Below are positions 28,262-38,717 of a stretch of 55,596 bases of DNA, piece after piece. Each line of letters opens with the position of its first letter. The first letter of the stretch is position 1. Made by a program: the position numbers and the translations under genes. Below the pieces are notes generated by a model, which saw only the letters and a list, made by a program, of their open reading frames with translations, ran no database searches and had not been told where the DNA came from. This DNA comes from Corallococcus llansteffanensis (GTDB lineage Bacteria; Myxococcota; Myxococcia; Myxococcales; Myxococcaceae), in NCBI RefSeq assembly GCF_003612055.1, contig NZ_RAWB01000006.1:1-55596 (forward strand). Direction: 5' to 3'.

Positions 28262-29079
28262 GGGCCCGCCTTGCTGTAGAAGAACGAGCCGCGCCGTTCC
28301 TCGCAGTGCAGCGCTGTACCGAAACGCATCAGGGACTCCGACGTACCCACCAGCAGGTGCCCCCCGGGCTTGAGCACCCGGGTGAGGCCGTCCACCACGC
28401 GGCGCGCGGTGTCGTCCTGGAAGTAGATGAGCACATTGCGGCAGAGGACGGCGTCAAAGGTTTCCGGCGCCGGGTAGTTCGCGCCGTCCATCAGGTTCAA
28501 CTGCCGCCACTCCACCTTCGCCACCAGCTCCGGGCGCACGCGCGGCCGGCTCCCCACGACGTCCAGCCAGCGGCCCTCCACGCCCTTGGGCAGCGCGCGC
28601 AGGCAGCGCAGGTTGTACTCGCCCGTCCTCGCGCGCTCCAGCGCGCGGGTGCTCAGGTCCGTGGCCAGCAGCGACACGTCCGCGAGCACGCCCCTCGCGT
28701 CCAGGAGCATGGCCAGCGTGAGGGGCTCCTCGCCGGTGGCGCAGGCCGCGCACCACACCCGGGGCTTGAGACCGGCGCGCGCCCGGGGCACCAGCACCTC
28801 GTCCACCAGCGCCTCCAGCGCCTGGGGCTCGCGGAAGAAGTACGTCTCGTGCACCAGCAGGGAGTCCACGAGCGCGTCCAGCGCCTCGCTCCCCTTCGGG
28901 TCGTAGCGGAGGAAGTAGTAGTAGTCGAGCAGCGAGTCGAAGCCCGCGTCCAGCGCGCGCGAGGACACCTTCTCCGACAGCAGGTCCCGGTCCTCCGGGC
29001 CGTAGTGCAGCCCGGCACGCTGCTCGATGAGCATCGTCAGGATGGAGAAGACCTGCGGTGACAGCGGCAGCGCGCTCAT
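28258..29079 (-). CDS. cheR: CheR methyltransferase of che operon B
   Basis: 273 residues from the ATG at 29079, 13 bases after the HEAT-protein stop; the open frame upstream overlaps that gene. CheR all-alpha N-domain (VHETYFFREPQ) then the SAM domain (CAACATGEEPLTLA, CRNVLIYFQDD, GGHLLVGTSES). No TPR extension, unlike the CheR of operon A. It should methylate the soluble receptor. Its stop overlaps the cheB start (ATGA). Confidence 0.9.
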   Translation of the reverse strand: MSALPLSPQVFSILTMLIEQRAGLHYGPEDRDLLSEKVSSRALDAGFDSLLDYYYFLRYDPKGSEALDALVDSLLVHETYFFREPQALEALVDEVLVPRARAGLKPRVWCAACATGEEPLTLAMLLDARGVLADVSLLATDLSTRALERARTGEYNLRCLRALPKGVEGRWLDVVGSRPRVRPELVAKVEWRQLNLMDGANYPAPETFDAVLCRNVLIYFQDDTARRVVDGLTRVLKPGGHLLVGTSESLMRFGTALHCEERRGSFFYSKAGP

Positions 29080-29092
29080 GGGCAAGGGCGCC

Positions 29093-31465
29093 TCAACGCC
29101 CCAGCGCCAGCAGGCAGGCACGCCGCACGTCGGCGTCCTCGTCGCGGTGGGCCGCCCGGTCCAGCGCCTCGCGCGCCTCCACCGTGCCCAGCGCCGCCAC
29201 CGCGGGCGCCGTCGCCCGCCGCCCCGCCGGACTGGCGCCCACCAGCGCCTGCATCAGCGCCGCGCGCGCGTCCGCCCGGCGCATGCGCGCGAGCGCCGCC
29301 ACCAGCAGGGGCGCGGTGGTGTCGTCCGCCACCTCCAGCGCCGCCAGGAGCCCCGGCAGCCGCCCGTCCACCGGCAGCGCCAGCGCGCCCACCACCTGCT
29401 CGCGCAGCATCACGTCCCCCAGCAGCGACACCAGCGACTGGGTGGCGTGCAGGCCGGTGCGCGTGGCGAGGAAGCCCACCGCCGCGCTGCGCACGCCGTC
29501 GTCCCGGTCCCCCGCCGCGCGCAAGAGCGCGGGCAGCGTCTCCGGCGCGTCGTACTCCGCCACCGCCGACAGCGCGACGAGCCGCGTGGCCGGGTCCTCC
29601 GAACCCACCGCCTCCAGCAGCACCGGCAGCGCGTCCTGGCGCCGGGCCACGCCCAGCCCCAGCAGCGCCGCGCGGCGCACGTCCGCGTCCGTGGACGAGG
29701 CCGCCCGGCGCAGCGCCGCCATGGCGCTCTCCGTGTGCAGGTGCGCCAGCGCGTCCACCACCGCCACGCGCACCTGGCCCGCGTCGTCGTTGGCCAGCGC
29801 GACGATGGCGTCCGCGGCCGCCTCCTCGTTGAGCTTCCCCAGCGACTGGCACGCGTAGTAGCGCACCCACGGGTCGCGGTCGTTCAGGCCGCCCAGCAGC
29901 GTGGAGGTGATGCGCGCCTGCTTGTCCGTCTGGCCCAGCGCGCGCATGGCCGTGGCGCGCGTGCGCTCGGATTCGTGGCTGGCGGCGGCCAGCAGCGCGT
30001 CCACCGCGCGCGGGTCGTCGATGAAGGGCAGCCCGTAGATGGCCGCGTCGCGCAGCCGCTCGTCCGGGTCCCGCATGGCCAGCAGCAGCGCGTCCAGGCC
30101 GCGCGGGTAGCCGAAGTAGGCCACGATGCGCAGCGCGGCGCGGCGCTGGCGCGTGTCCGGCGAGCGCGCCGCCTCCAGCGCCAGGGTCTCCGTCACCTCG
30201 CTGCCCAGCGACTGGATGGCGCCCACCACCGCCTGCGCCACGCGCGGGTCCTCGTCCGACAGCCGCGCGAAGAGGGCGGGCACCGCGGACGTGTCGCCAA
30301 TGCGCGACAGCGTCTCCGCCGCCAGCGCGCGCACCGTCGCGTCCCGGTCCTCCAGGCACAACAGCACGTCCGGCACCGCGGCGGCCCTGCGGCCCACGAG
30401 CGGCAGCAGGACCCGGCGCCGCGCGCTGTCACCCTCGCGCAGCGCCTGCAGGATTTGAGCGTCCGCCTCCGAGCCCAGCTCCCCCAGCGCCGCCGCCGCC
30501 GCGCGCGACACGCCCAGGTCCTGCGAGTCCAGCAGCTTGAGCAGCCCCGCCGCCGCGTCCGCGCCGCCCACCCAGCCCAACAGCCGCGCCACCGCGGTCT
30601 TCTCCCCCGCGTCCGCGCCCGTGATGACGTGGGCCAGCCTGCGCCCGGTGGGATGGGGCTCCGCCGAACCGGAGCGCAGCATCGAGGGCACCATGCGCGC
30701 GCCGCCGAAGCGCTGCACCTGCGCGTCGTGGATCTCCACCAGCGCCACCGCCGCCGCGCGCACCGCCGCGTCGTTGCCCCGCTGCAGCATGTTCAGGAGC
30801 GCCGGCACCGCGGCCTCCTGGCCGGTGCGGCCCAGGGCGCGCGCGGCCTCCAGGACGTAGAACGGATCCGTCAGCAGCGCCATCAGCGCCGGCACGACCG
30901 TGGGGTCGCCCGAGCGCCCCAGCACGTCGATGGCGGGGAAGATGCGGAAGAAGTTGCCGCTGCCCAGCGAGGCCAGCAGCGCGTCCACCGCCGCGCCGCC
31001 GCCAATGCGGCCCAGCGCCTCGATGGCGGCCACCGCCACGTTGTCGTCCTCGTGCACGGTGAGTCGCGCCAGGAGCGGCACGGACTGGCGGCTGCGGCGG
31101 CGGCCCAGCACCTGCGCGGCGTCACAGACGATGGCCGGGTTGGGGTCGTCGCCCAGCGCCTCCACGGGCGCCTCCACCTCGCCGGTGGCGGCCGCGAGCG
31201 CGTCCACCGCCGCGGCGATGCGCGCCTCGTTGTCCCGCCGGTGGCACAGCACGTCGCACAGCGGCTTCACCGCGGGGGTGCCCAGACGCGCCAGCGCGGA
31301 CACCACGGCGCGGCGCACCGCCCAGCTGGGCGCGTCCAGCCCGGCCACCAGCGCGGGCAGGCTCGCGGGTCCCTGCCGCGCCAGTTGTTCCACCTCCTCC
31401 ACCCGGGCACGGTCGTCCGAGGAGAGGGAAAGGGGGTGCTGCCGCAGGGTCGAAGTCATCGTCAC
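29093..31465 (-). CDS. HEAT/PBS-lyase-like repeat protein within che operon B
   Basis: 790 residues made almost wholly of about 25 HEAT-like repeats of 30-32 residues, each with the pattern D-x-x-V-R-x-A-A-x-x-A-L-G. Examples are [32 protein letters not shown] and [16 protein letters not shown]. No signal peptide or enzyme motif. It should form a long solenoid scaffold that binds proteins. Its start overlaps the receptor stop by four bases, so it is a coupled member of the che operon. From memory, the Myxococcus xanthus Che7 system contains a HEAT-repeat partner (Cpc7) that binds its CheY; this may be the equivalent. Confidence 0.88.
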   Translation of the reverse strand: MTMTSTLRQHPLSLSSDDRARVEEVEQLARQGPASLPALVAGLDAPSWAVRRAVVSALARLGTPAVKPLCDVLCHRRDNEARIAAAVDALAAATGEVEAPVEALGDDPNPAIVCDAAQVLGRRRSRQSVPLLARLTVHEDDNVAVAAIEALGRIGGGAAVDALLASLGSGNFFRIFPAIDVLGRSGDPTVVPALMALLTDPFYVLEAARALGRTGQEAAVPALLNMLQRGNDAAVRAAAVALVEIHDAQVQRFGGARMVPSMLRSGSAEPHPTGRRLAHVITGADAGEKTAVARLLGWVGGADAAAGLLKLLDSQDLGVSRAAAAALGELGSEADAQILQALREGDSARRRVLLPLVGRRAAAVPDVLLCLEDRDATVRALAAETLSRIGDTSAVPALFARLSDEDPRVAQAVVGAIQSLGSEVTETLALEAARSPDTRQRRAALRIVAYFGYPRGLDALLLAMRDPDERLRDAAIYGLPFIDDPRAVDALLAAASHESERTRATAMRALGQTDKQARITSTLLGGLNDRDPWVRYYACQSLGKLNEEAAADAIVALANDDAGQVRVAVVDALAHLHTESAMAALRRAASSTDADVRRAALLGLGVARRQDALPVLLEAVGSEDPATRLVALSAVAEYDAPETLPALLRAAGDRDDGVRSAAVGFLATRTGLHATQSLVSLLGDVMLREQVVGALALPVDGRLPGLLAALEVADDTTAPLLVAALARMRRADARAALMQALVGASPAGRRATAPAVAALGTVEAREALDRAAHRDEDADVRRACLLALGR

Positions 31466-34005
31466 GCTTTCTGCTCCCTGGGGGGACGGGACGCGCCCGC
31501 GTCCTTGCCTCCCAGCAATCCGGTCAGGTGGGACAGCCCCTCCACCTGCTCACCATGAAGTTTCGCGAGCTGCCCCAGCCGGCCCGCCACCTCCTTCACC
31601 TCCTGGGCGGTCACAGCCGAGGTGCGCGCCTGCTGGGCCGTGGTCACGGCGATCTCCCGCGAGCGGCTCCGCATCTCCTCCACCGACCGCCCCACCTGCT
31701 CGGTCACCGTGGCCTGCTCCTGCGCGGCCCGGGCCACGGCCGCCACGCCCGTGGCCTGCTTCGAGGCGGACGTGGTGAGGGCGGCCAGGGCCTCCGTCTG
31801 CTCGTCCAGCGCGCGCGACGTCGTCCTCGCCACGCGGCGCACCTCCTCCGCGCCGCGCACCAGCGAGGAGAGCGCCTGGGCCTGCTCGTCCGTGGCGCGC
31901 GTCACCTCCTGCGCGAGCTTCGCCACCTGGCGGGTGGCCACCTCGCCCTGCTTGAGGGCGCGGCCCTGCTCCACCATCGCCCGCGTGGACTGGGCCACTT
32001 CCTTGCGCGCGTTGTCCATGGCGCGCGCCACCTCCTGCGCGGCCTTCGCCTGTTCGGCGATGCCGGTGAGGGCGCGCTGGGTGGAGGACGTCACCTCCTG
32101 CGCCACCACGCCCAGGGCGGCCACCTGCTGCCCCTGGGCCGTCACGGCGCCGCTCACCCCCTGCACCAACTGCCGCATCTGCACCGCGTTCTTGGCCAGG
32201 TCCGTGGCCGCGGAGGCCTGCTCCTGCATCGCGCGCGACACCTTCTGCGCCACCTCCGACAGCTGGGTGTTGGAGCGCACCGCGTCGCGCAGCGCCTTGG
32301 CCTGGTCCGCGGTGGCCTGGGTGGTCTGCCGCGCCATGCGCCGCATCTCCGTGCCGCTCTGGGCCAGCGCCTGCGCGGCCTGTGCCTGCTCCGTCGCGGA
32401 CGTGGTGATGACCCGCCCCTGCTCGCTCACCTTCGCCGTGGACTGGGCCAGCGCCTGCACCGCCTGCACCTGCTCCGCCGACGCGCGCGATGCCTCGCGC
32501 ACGTTCTGGCCCAGCTCCTCCACGCCCTTGAGGATGGTGCCCAGCGCCTTCTCCGCGTCCCCCGCCAGCGCCGCGCCCTCGTCCGCCGCGCGCACGCCCT
32601 CGCCCGTGGCGGTGGCCGCCTCGCGCGCTGTCGTCTGGAGGCCCCGGACAATCTTGGCCACGTCCGCGCTCGCGGCCGCCGCCCGGTCCGCCAGGGCGCG
32701 GATCTCCTCGGCCACCACCGCGAAGCCGCGGCCGTGCTCCCCGGCCCGCGCAGCCTCGATGCTGGCGTTGAGGGACAGGAGGTTGGTGCGGTCCGCGATG
32801 AGGTTGATGGTCTGCACGATGTCGCCAATCTCTTCAGCGCGCCGGCCCATCTCCTTCATCACCCCGGACGACTCCACGATGGACTGCCGGATGCGGCCGA
32901 AGCCGGCGATGGAGCGCGCCACCGTGACGCCGCCCTCGCGCGCGCTCGAGCCCACGCGTTCGGCGGCCAGCCGCGCCTCCTCCGTCATCTGCGCCGCGCG
33001 GCGCGTGGACGTCTCCAGCTGCGCGGACGCGGAGGCGCTGGTGGACGCCAGGCTGTTGATGCTCTCCGCGGCGCGGGCCACCGCCTGGGCGGAGCGCGCC
33101 AGCTGCTCGATGGTGGCCGCGTTGGCGTCCACCACGGCCGCGTTCTTCTCCGACGTGGCGGCCACCTCCTCCACGCTGGCGGCCACCTCCTCCACCGTGG
33201 ACGCGGTGGACCCCACGTGCGTCTCCAGGGCCCGCGCGTGCTCCGCCACACCGCGCACGCTGCGCGCGACCTCCTCCGTGGTGGAGGCCGTCTCCTCCAC
33301 GCTGGAGGCCATGCTGGCCGCGTCGCGCGAGACTTCATTGAGCGTCTTGCCCAGGGACACGACGGCGCTGGACACCTGCCCCATGCGCTCGCCCACGCCC
33401 TGCGCGTCCGACGACAGCCGGGAGATGCCCTTGGACATCTCCTCGATGGTGGCGGCCACCTCTTCCGTGGTGGCGGCGCTCGTCTGGTTGCGCACCACCA
33501 GGTCCTCCACCGTGGCGTTCATCTCCTGCACGCTCGCGAGCAGCTCCTCGCTGGAGGCGGCCAGCTCCTCCGCGTTGGCGCTCACGCCCTTCACCGAGCG
33601 CGCCACCTGCTCCACCGTGGAGGCCGTCGCGTCCGAGGAGCCGGCGAGCAGCGCCGCGTCCTTGCGCACGCTGGCCACCGACGCGGCCACCTCCTGCATC
33701 GCGCCCGCGGTGGCCTCCGCCTCCTGCTGCACGCCCCGGGCGGACTCGCTCATCGAGCGCTGGTTGCGCACCAGGGACTGCACCGCGGCGCTCGTCTCCT
33801 CCACCTGGGCGGCCACCGACTCGATGGCGGTGCGCACCTGCTCGCCCGACGCCGCCTGCTCGTTGCCCGCCGAGGCCAGGCGCGCCGCGAGCAGCTCCGT
33901 GGACTGCACGAGCCCCGCGCTCTCCTCCACCTTGGCCGCCGTGCGCTCGGCCAGCGCACGGGCATCGTCCAGGCGGGGGGCGCTGCTACCGTTGTCCGTC
34001 GACAT
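31462..34005 (-). CDS. Soluble all-coiled-coil chemoreceptor of unusual length
   Basis: 847 residues with no membrane helix, no HAMP and no recognisable sensor fold. The sequence is heptad-rich Ala/Ser/Glu/Gln throughout. The signalling tip [18 protein letters not shown] is at residues about 417-435, the exact middle, leaving about 416 residues before and 420 after. The N-terminal arm has repeated Glu-pair blocks resembling methylation sites ([39 protein letters not shown]). If helical throughout it would be a hairpin of roughly 60 heptads per arm. It should act in a cytoplasmic array with the CheW and CheA of the operon. Its start lies within the cheW gene (20-base overlap). Confidence 0.9.
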   Translation of the reverse strand: MSTDNGSSAPRLDDARALAERTAAKVEESAGLVQSTELLAARLASAGNEQAASGEQVRTAIESVAAQVEETSAAVQSLVRNQRSMSESARGVQQEAEATAGAMQEVAASVASVRKDAALLAGSSDATASTVEQVARSVKGVSANAEELAASSEELLASVQEMNATVEDLVVRNQTSAATTEEVAATIEEMSKGISRLSSDAQGVGERMGQVSSAVVSLGKTLNEVSRDAASMASSVEETASTTEEVARSVRGVAEHARALETHVGSTASTVEEVAASVEEVAATSEKNAAVVDANAATIEQLARSAQAVARAAESINSLASTSASASAQLETSTRRAAQMTEEARLAAERVGSSAREGGVTVARSIAGFGRIRQSIVESSGVMKEMGRRAEEIGDIVQTINLIADRTNLLSLNASIEAARAGEHGRGFAVVAEEIRALADRAAAASADVAKIVRGLQTTAREAATATGEGVRAADEGAALAGDAEKALGTILKGVEELGQNVREASRASAEQVQAVQALAQSTAKVSEQGRVITTSATEQAQAAQALAQSGTEMRRMARQTTQATADQAKALRDAVRSNTQLSEVAQKVSRAMQEQASAATDLAKNAVQMRQLVQGVSGAVTAQGQQVAALGVVAQEVTSSTQRALTGIAEQAKAAQEVARAMDNARKEVAQSTRAMVEQGRALKQGEVATRQVAKLAQEVTRATDEQAQALSSLVRGAEEVRRVARTTSRALDEQTEALAALTTSASKQATGVAAVARAAQEQATVTEQVGRSVEEMRSRSREIAVTTAQQARTSAVTAQEVKEVAGRLGQLAKLHGEQVEGLSHLTGLLGGKDAGASRPPREQKA

Positions 34006-34432
34006 TCGCAGTCTCCTCCCCCACCACGCGGGGGAAATCGATGAGCATCACCAGCCGCGGGCCCACCTGCGCCACGGCCTTCACGAAACCCTTCGCGCCC
34101 TCCACCACCATGGGCGGCGGCGGCTGGATGGTGCGGGGGTCCAACTTCAAGACTTCCCGCGCGCTGTCCACGAGCAGCCCCACCGTGCGCTCGCCCAGCT
34201 GACCCACCACCACCCGCGAATCCAGCGAGCGCGTCCCGGGCGGCAGGCCGAAGCGCGTCCTCGCGTCCACCACCGGGATGACGCGGCCGCGCACCTGCAC
34301 CAGCCCCGCCACGTGCGCGGGCGCGCCCGGCACCGGCGTGGCGCCGGAGAAGGACTCCATCTGCACCACGTCCGCCGCGGGCATCGCGTACTCGGTCCCG
34401 TCCACCTTGAACAACACGTGCAGCACGCTCAT
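33986..34432 (-). CDS. cheW: CheW coupling protein of che operon B
   Basis: 148 residues from the ATG at 34432, which overlaps the cheA stop by four bases. Complete CheW domain: [20 protein letters not shown], then [19 protein letters not shown], then [11 protein letters not shown]. It joins CheA to the long soluble receptor. The longer open frame upstream is the antisense-like third frame of cheA and is not used. Confidence 0.9.
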   Translation of the reverse strand: MSVLHVLFKVDGTEYAMPAADVVQMESFSGATPVPGAPAHVAGLVQVRGRVIPVVDARTRFGLPPGTRSLDSRVVVGQLGERTVGLLVDSAREVLKLDPRTIQPPPPMVVEGAKGFVKAVAQVGPRLVMLIDFPRVVGEETANVDGQR

Positions 34433-36504
34433 GACACCCACTCCCCCGGACGCGCCGCGCCCTTGCGGCGAACCCCGTGCGCCGCGCCGAGCGCGCCCAG
34501 GTCCAGCACCAGCGTGGGCTTGCCATCTCCCAGGTCCGTGGCGCCCGCCACGCCCGGCACGCGCACCAGCGGGTCCTCCAGGGGACGCAGGACGATCTCC
34601 TGCTGGCCCAGGAGCCGGTCCACCGCGAAGGCCACCGGCTCCCCGCGCTGCCGGACGATGAGCGCCTTGGCGCCCCGGCTGACGCCGGCCTGCGCTGGCG
34701 CCGTGCGGCCCAGCAGCCGCTCCAGCGACAACAGCGGCACCGCCGCGCCCCGCCGCTCCACCAGCCCCAGGCCGTCCGCGCCCGCCGGCCGCACCACGCG
34801 CAGCGCGTCCACGTCGATGAGCTCCTCCACCGTGCCCACCGCCACCGCGTACTTGAGGCCCGCGCATTCGAAGACGATGGCGTCCACCAGCGTCACCGTG
34901 AGCGGCACGCGCAGGGTGAACGTGGTGCCCGCGCCCTTGCGCGTCTCCATGCGCAGTTCGCCGCCCAGCTGCTCCACGACGATGCGCCGCACGATGTCCA
35001 TGCCCATGCCCCGGCCGCTGGTGCTCGTGGCCTCCTGGCGCGTGGACAGCCCGGGCCGGCACAGCAGGTCCAGCAGCCCGTCCACCGACTCCGGCACCGG
35101 CGCGTTCGCCGCCTTCGCCACCGCCTTCGCGTCCACGCCGCGGCCGTCGTCGCGCAGCGTGATCTCCAGCTGGCCGCTGGAGCGCGCGTGGCAGCCCAGG
35201 TGCACCAGCCCCTCCGGGGGCTTGCCCGCCGCGACGCGCTCCTCCGGCAGCTCCAGCGCGTGGTCCACCGCGTTGCGCACCAGGTGCACCAGCGCGGGCA
35301 GCAGCCGGTCCGCCACGGCCTTGTCCAGCTCCGCGTCGCCCACGTCCAGCTCCAGCCGCACCGACTTGCCCGTGGTGCGGCGCAGCCCGCGCACCAGCAG
35401 GGGCAGCCGCTCCAGCACGTCGCCCACGCGCACCATGCGCAGGCGCAGGATGGCGGAGCGCAGGTCGCGCAGCTGCCGGCCGTTCTCCTGGAGGATGGCC
35501 GTCAACTCCCGCGTGGGGGCGCCCGTGGCCGTGAGCGCCGTCACCGCGCGCGTCAGGCGGGAGCGGTTGACGACGAGCGCCGCCAGCCACTCCATGGCCT
35601 CGTCCAGCCGCGACACCTCCACGCGCAGCAGGCCGCCGCCCCGGCGCACCTCCGGCTCCTCCATCTCTTCTTCGGCCACGGCCACGGGCACGGCCGTGGG
35701 CGGCAGCGGCGCCAGGGGGACCGCGGCCTCTTCGGGCGCGTCCGCTTCCAGCGAGCGCACCGTGGCGGGAGCCCCGCCCACCGCGTCCAGCAGCGCCGCG
35801 TCGTCCGAGGAGGTGATGAGCAAGAGCGCGAACGCGAGCGAGGCCCCGCCCGCGGCGGCGCCGGACAGCGGCAGCACCTTCACGATGTCGCCGAGCTTCG
35901 CCACGCGCTCGCGCACGGTGTTGATGGTGAGCCCCTGGGCGGCGCGCCCGGCGGAGGGCACGAAGTCCAGCCGCACCGCGCGCTGCCCCGCCGCGAGCCC
36001 GGCCTCCAGCTGCCCGCGCTCCGACGGCGCCAGCTTCGAGGCGAACGCGGCCTCCGCGTCCAGCACCACGCGCCGGGGCTGGGGGGGCGCCGCCTCCAGC
36101 ACGTGCGGGCCCAGGGCCTCCAGCCGCTCCAGCAGGTTCGCCGGCGCGGGCGACGCCGGCTTTCCGGCGCCCAATTGCCGCACCCGCTGCTCGATGGCAC
36201 GCAGCCCCTCCACCAGCGGCTCCACGCTGGACTCGGGCAGGCGGCCTCCAGCCTGATCCGCCAGGCGCAGGGACGTCTCCATCCAGTGGGCCACGGAGAC
36301 GATGGGCTCCACGTCCACCATGGCGGACAGGCCCTTGATGGTGTGCAGGGCGCGGAACAGCTCACGCACCGCGCGGGGCTGGGCCGCGCCCCGGCGCACG
36401 GCCTCCTCCACGGCAAGCAGGTCGCGCTGCGCGGAGGCGAGCAGCTCATCCACCTCCGCCAGATAGGCGGGGAGGAACTCCGCGAACTCCACGGACGTCG
36501 TCAC
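34429..36504 (-). CDS. cheA: CheA histidine kinase of che operon B
   Basis: 691 residues. Hpt domain with His54 in ALHTIKGLSAM; a second, P2-like region follows (residues about 150-235), then the dimerisation helices, ATPase (NAVDHALELPEERV, DDGRGVD, GRGMGMDIVRR) and CheW-like domain to the C-terminus. Unlike the CheA of operon A it has no receiver, which agrees with a separate cheY just upstream. Start and stop both overlap neighbours by four bases. Confidence 0.92.
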   Translation of the reverse strand: MTTSVEFAEFLPAYLAEVDELLASAQRDLLAVEEAVRRGAAQPRAVRELFRALHTIKGLSAMVDVEPIVSVAHWMETSLRLADQAGGRLPESSVEPLVEGLRAIEQRVRQLGAGKPASPAPANLLERLEALGPHVLEAAPPQPRRVVLDAEAAFASKLAPSERGQLEAGLAAGQRAVRLDFVPSAGRAAQGLTINTVRERVAKLGDIVKVLPLSGAAAGGASLAFALLLITSSDDAALLDAVGGAPATVRSLEADAPEEAAVPLAPLPPTAVPVAVAEEEMEEPEVRRGGGLLRVEVSRLDEAMEWLAALVVNRSRLTRAVTALTATGAPTRELTAILQENGRQLRDLRSAILRLRMVRVGDVLERLPLLVRGLRRTTGKSVRLELDVGDAELDKAVADRLLPALVHLVRNAVDHALELPEERVAAGKPPEGLVHLGCHARSSGQLEITLRDDGRGVDAKAVAKAANAPVPESVDGLLDLLCRPGLSTRQEATSTSGRGMGMDIVRRIVVEQLGGELRMETRKGAGTTFTLRVPLTVTLVDAIVFECAGLKYAVAVGTVEELIDVDALRVVRPAGADGLGLVERRGAAVPLLSLERLLGRTAPAQAGVSRGAKALIVRQRGEPVAFAVDRLLGQQEIVLRPLEDPLVRVPGVAGATDLGDGKPTLVLDLGALGAAHGVRRKGAARPGEWVS

Positions 36505-36908
36505 CCGCGCGACGCCTCGTCCTGGGGCTTCGCGTCCTGGGGCTTCTCCAGGAGGGCCCGGGCCGCGCCCTGGATGGAGTCCGGAGTGAAGGGCTTGGTC
36601 ATGAAGCGGTTCGCGCCGGCCGCGAGCGCCCGCTCGCGGGACGCTTCATCCCCGCGGGTCGTGACGATGATGATGGGCAGCGAGCGCAGGTGGTCCTGGC
36701 CCCGCACGAACTCCACGACCTCGATGCCCCCGATGTCGGGCATGTTGAGGTCCAGGACGAGCAGGTCATACGGCTTGAGCGACAGCTGCTCGATGGCCTC
36801 CAACCCGCTGGACGCCTGCGTGAAGCGGCTCTCCGGGTAGGGGCGCAAGCAGGCGACGACCATCTCGCGCATCACCTTGCTGTCATCAACGACGAGTACC
36901 TCGGGCAT
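36501..36908 (-). CDS. cheY: CheY-like response regulator, first gene of che operon B
   Basis: 135 residues, a complete receiver: VLVVDDSKVMRE with the acidic pair, acceptor Asp in LLVLDLNMPDIGG, Thr switch in IIIVTTRGDE and Lys in FMTKPFTPD. The last 15 residues are a charged tail. AGAGGA lies six bases before the ATG. As the promoter-proximal gene it is the likely phosphorylated output of the CheA that follows, perhaps through the HEAT protein. Confidence 0.9.
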   Translation of the reverse strand: MPEVLVVDDSKVMREMVVACLRPYPESRFTQASSGLEAIEQLSLKPYDLLVLDLNMPDIGGIEVVEFVRGQDHLRSLPIIIVTTRGDEASRERALAAGANRFMTKPFTPDSIQGAARALLEKPQDAKPQDEASRG

Positions 36909-37062
36909 GGCGTCCTCTGGAAACGACCGACCAAGCTAGAACGATTCCGGTCTGCTGAAAGAAATGAGTCACCACGCACACGCCAAGCGTTGGTTTCTCC
37001 ACGCACGTTACTCCGGTGTGTCACGAAGGCCCGCTGCTTCCCAAGGAATCGAACCCAAAGCC
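36909..37062. promoter_or_regulatory. Divergent promoter region of che operon B and REC-PAS kinase
   Basis: This 154-base divergent gap must hold the promoter of the seven-gene che operon B (minus strand) and of the kinase at 37063 (plus strand). It is visibly more AT-rich than its surroundings (for example CTGAAAGAAATGAGTC near 36951). No sigma-54 or other defined motif is found. Confidence 0.5.
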
Positions 37063-38625
37063 ATGCGCTTGCCTCCCTCGCCGCCCACCTCCGCCTTCCC
37101 CCGACCGAGGGGGTCCGACGCATCGGCGGAGGAGGCCGCACCTCGTGTGTGGGTGGTGGACGATAGCGCCAGCGAGGCCCGCTTCATCAAGACGGCGCTG
37201 GGAACGGGGTTCCAGGTGGAAACGTTCCCGGACGGCGCGGCGATGCTCGAACGCCTGCACTCCGGGCGGGCACCGGACGTGGTGGTGCTGGACTGGGAGA
37301 TGCCGGGGATGTCCGGCCCGGAGGTCTGCCAGTTCCTGCGCAGCCAGCCGGAGATGGAGGTCCTGCCGGTGCTGATGCTCACCGCGCACAACCGGCCGGA
37401 GGACCTGGTGCTGGGGCTGCGCGCGGGCGCCAACGACTACGTGGCCAAGCCCTTCCGCACGGAGGAGGTCCGCGCGCGGGTGAACGCGCTGGTGCGCACC
37501 AAGCGGCTGGTGGACGAGGTGCGGCGCGCGGACCGGGAGAAGGCGGAGGCGCTCGCGCAGCTGGACGCGCTCCTCATCTCCTCGCCGGTGGGCCTGTCGC
37601 TGCTGGACCGGGACCTGCGCTTCGTGCGCGTCAACGCGCGGATGGCGATGCTGGACGGGCTGCCCCTGGACGCCTACGTGGGCAGGACGCTCGGGGAGGT
37701 GCTGCCCCGGATGGCCCCCCGGCTGGAGCCCGTCCTGCGCCGCGTGCTGGAGACGGGCGAGCCCGTGGAGGAGCTGGCGTTCTCCATGAAGCAGCCGGGC
37801 GCGGCTCCCGACGCGGACGCCGCCGGCAGCGAGCTGCACCTCATGGTGGGCTTCCACCCGGTGCGCACCACCGGGGGTGAGGTGGTGGGCGTGGGGACGG
37901 TGGTGGTGGACGTCACCCGGCACAAGCAGGCGGAGACGGAGCTGCGCGCGGCCGCGGAGTTCCGCGAGCGCTTCCTGGGCATCGTCGGGCACGACCTGCG
38001 CAACCCCCTCAACGCCATCCGCATGTCGGCCAGCTTCCTCATCGCCAGCGAGCAGATGCCAGCGCCGCTGATGCGCACCGCGGGGCGCATCGTCAGCAGC
38101 GCGGACCGGATGACGCGGATGATCACCGAGCTGCTGGACTTCACCCGCAGCCGGCTGGGCGGCGGCATCCCCCTCACGCCGGGCGCCATGGACCTGGGCG
38201 GGTTGGTGCGCCAGGTGGTGGAGGAGCTGGAGCTGGTCCACCCGAGCCGCGTCGTGAAGGTGACGTCCACCGGGACGCTGACGGGCCGGTGGGACGCGGA
38301 CCGGCTCACCCAGGTCTTGAGCAACCTGGTGAGCAACGCCCTCCAGTACAGCCCCCCGGACAGCGTCGTGGAGGTGTCGCTCCAGGGCGGGCCGGAGCAG
38401 GTCGTCGCGCGGGTGGCCAACCCGGGCGAGCCCATCGCGCCGCAGGAGCTGGGCCTGCTCTTCCACCCCTTCCAGCGCGCGCACACCGGCGCGCACGTGC
38501 CATCCGGGCTGGGCCTGGGGCTCTTCATCTCCCAGCAGATCGTCCGCAGCCACCGGGGGACGCTCACCGTGGAGTCGGACGCGGCGCGGACCGTCTTCAC
38601 CCTGATGCTGCCGCGTGGGAGCTGA
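37063..38625 (+). CDS. REC-PAS-histidine kinase
   Basis: 520 residues from the ATG at 37063. An N-terminal receiver (VWVVDDSASEAR, acceptor Asp in VVLDWEMPGMSG, Lys in YVAKPFRTEE) precedes a short coiled coil, a PAS domain (residues about 175-300), the H-box GIVGHDLRNPLN with His310 and an ATPase. The G1 box is degenerate (VANPGEPI), while GLGLGLFISQQI is intact. No membrane helix. The receiver at the N-terminus means the kinase is itself controlled by another kinase. It resembles the protein at 51544 in every domain. Antisense overlap is absent. Confidence 0.9.
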   Translation: MRLPPSPPTSAFPRPRGSDASAEEAAPRVWVVDDSASEARFIKTALGTGFQVETFPDGAAMLERLHSGRAPDVVVLDWEMPGMSGPEVCQFLRSQPEMEVLPVLMLTAHNRPEDLVLGLRAGANDYVAKPFRTEEVRARVNALVRTKRLVDEVRRADREKAEALAQLDALLISSPVGLSLLDRDLRFVRVNARMAMLDGLPLDAYVGRTLGEVLPRMAPRLEPVLRRVLETGEPVEELAFSMKQPGAAPDADAAGSELHLMVGFHPVRTTGGEVVGVGTVVVDVTRHKQAETELRAAAEFRERFLGIVGHDLRNPLNAIRMSASFLIASEQMPAPLMRTAGRIVSSADRMTRMITELLDFTRSRLGGGIPLTPGAMDLGGLVRQVVEELELVHPSRVVKVTSTGTLTGRWDADRLTQVLSNLVSNALQYSPPDSVVEVSLQGGPEQVVARVANPGEPIAPQELGLLFHPFQRAHTGAHVPSGLGLGLFISQQIVRSHRGTLTVESDAARTVFTLMLPRGS

Positions 38626-38717
38626 AGGACCCGGGCGCCCGCCCGCTCCCGGGCCCTCCGGGCATCTGGCCCCCCCGGCGTCTGGAATTCCTCCAGCCCC
38701 TGCCCTACCGTGGGCGT

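Noticed and set aside
31622-36256. 1544-codon plus-strand frame opposite che operon B
   Set aside because: Ser/Arg/Thr/Ala-rich shadow caused by high third-position GC on the coding strand.
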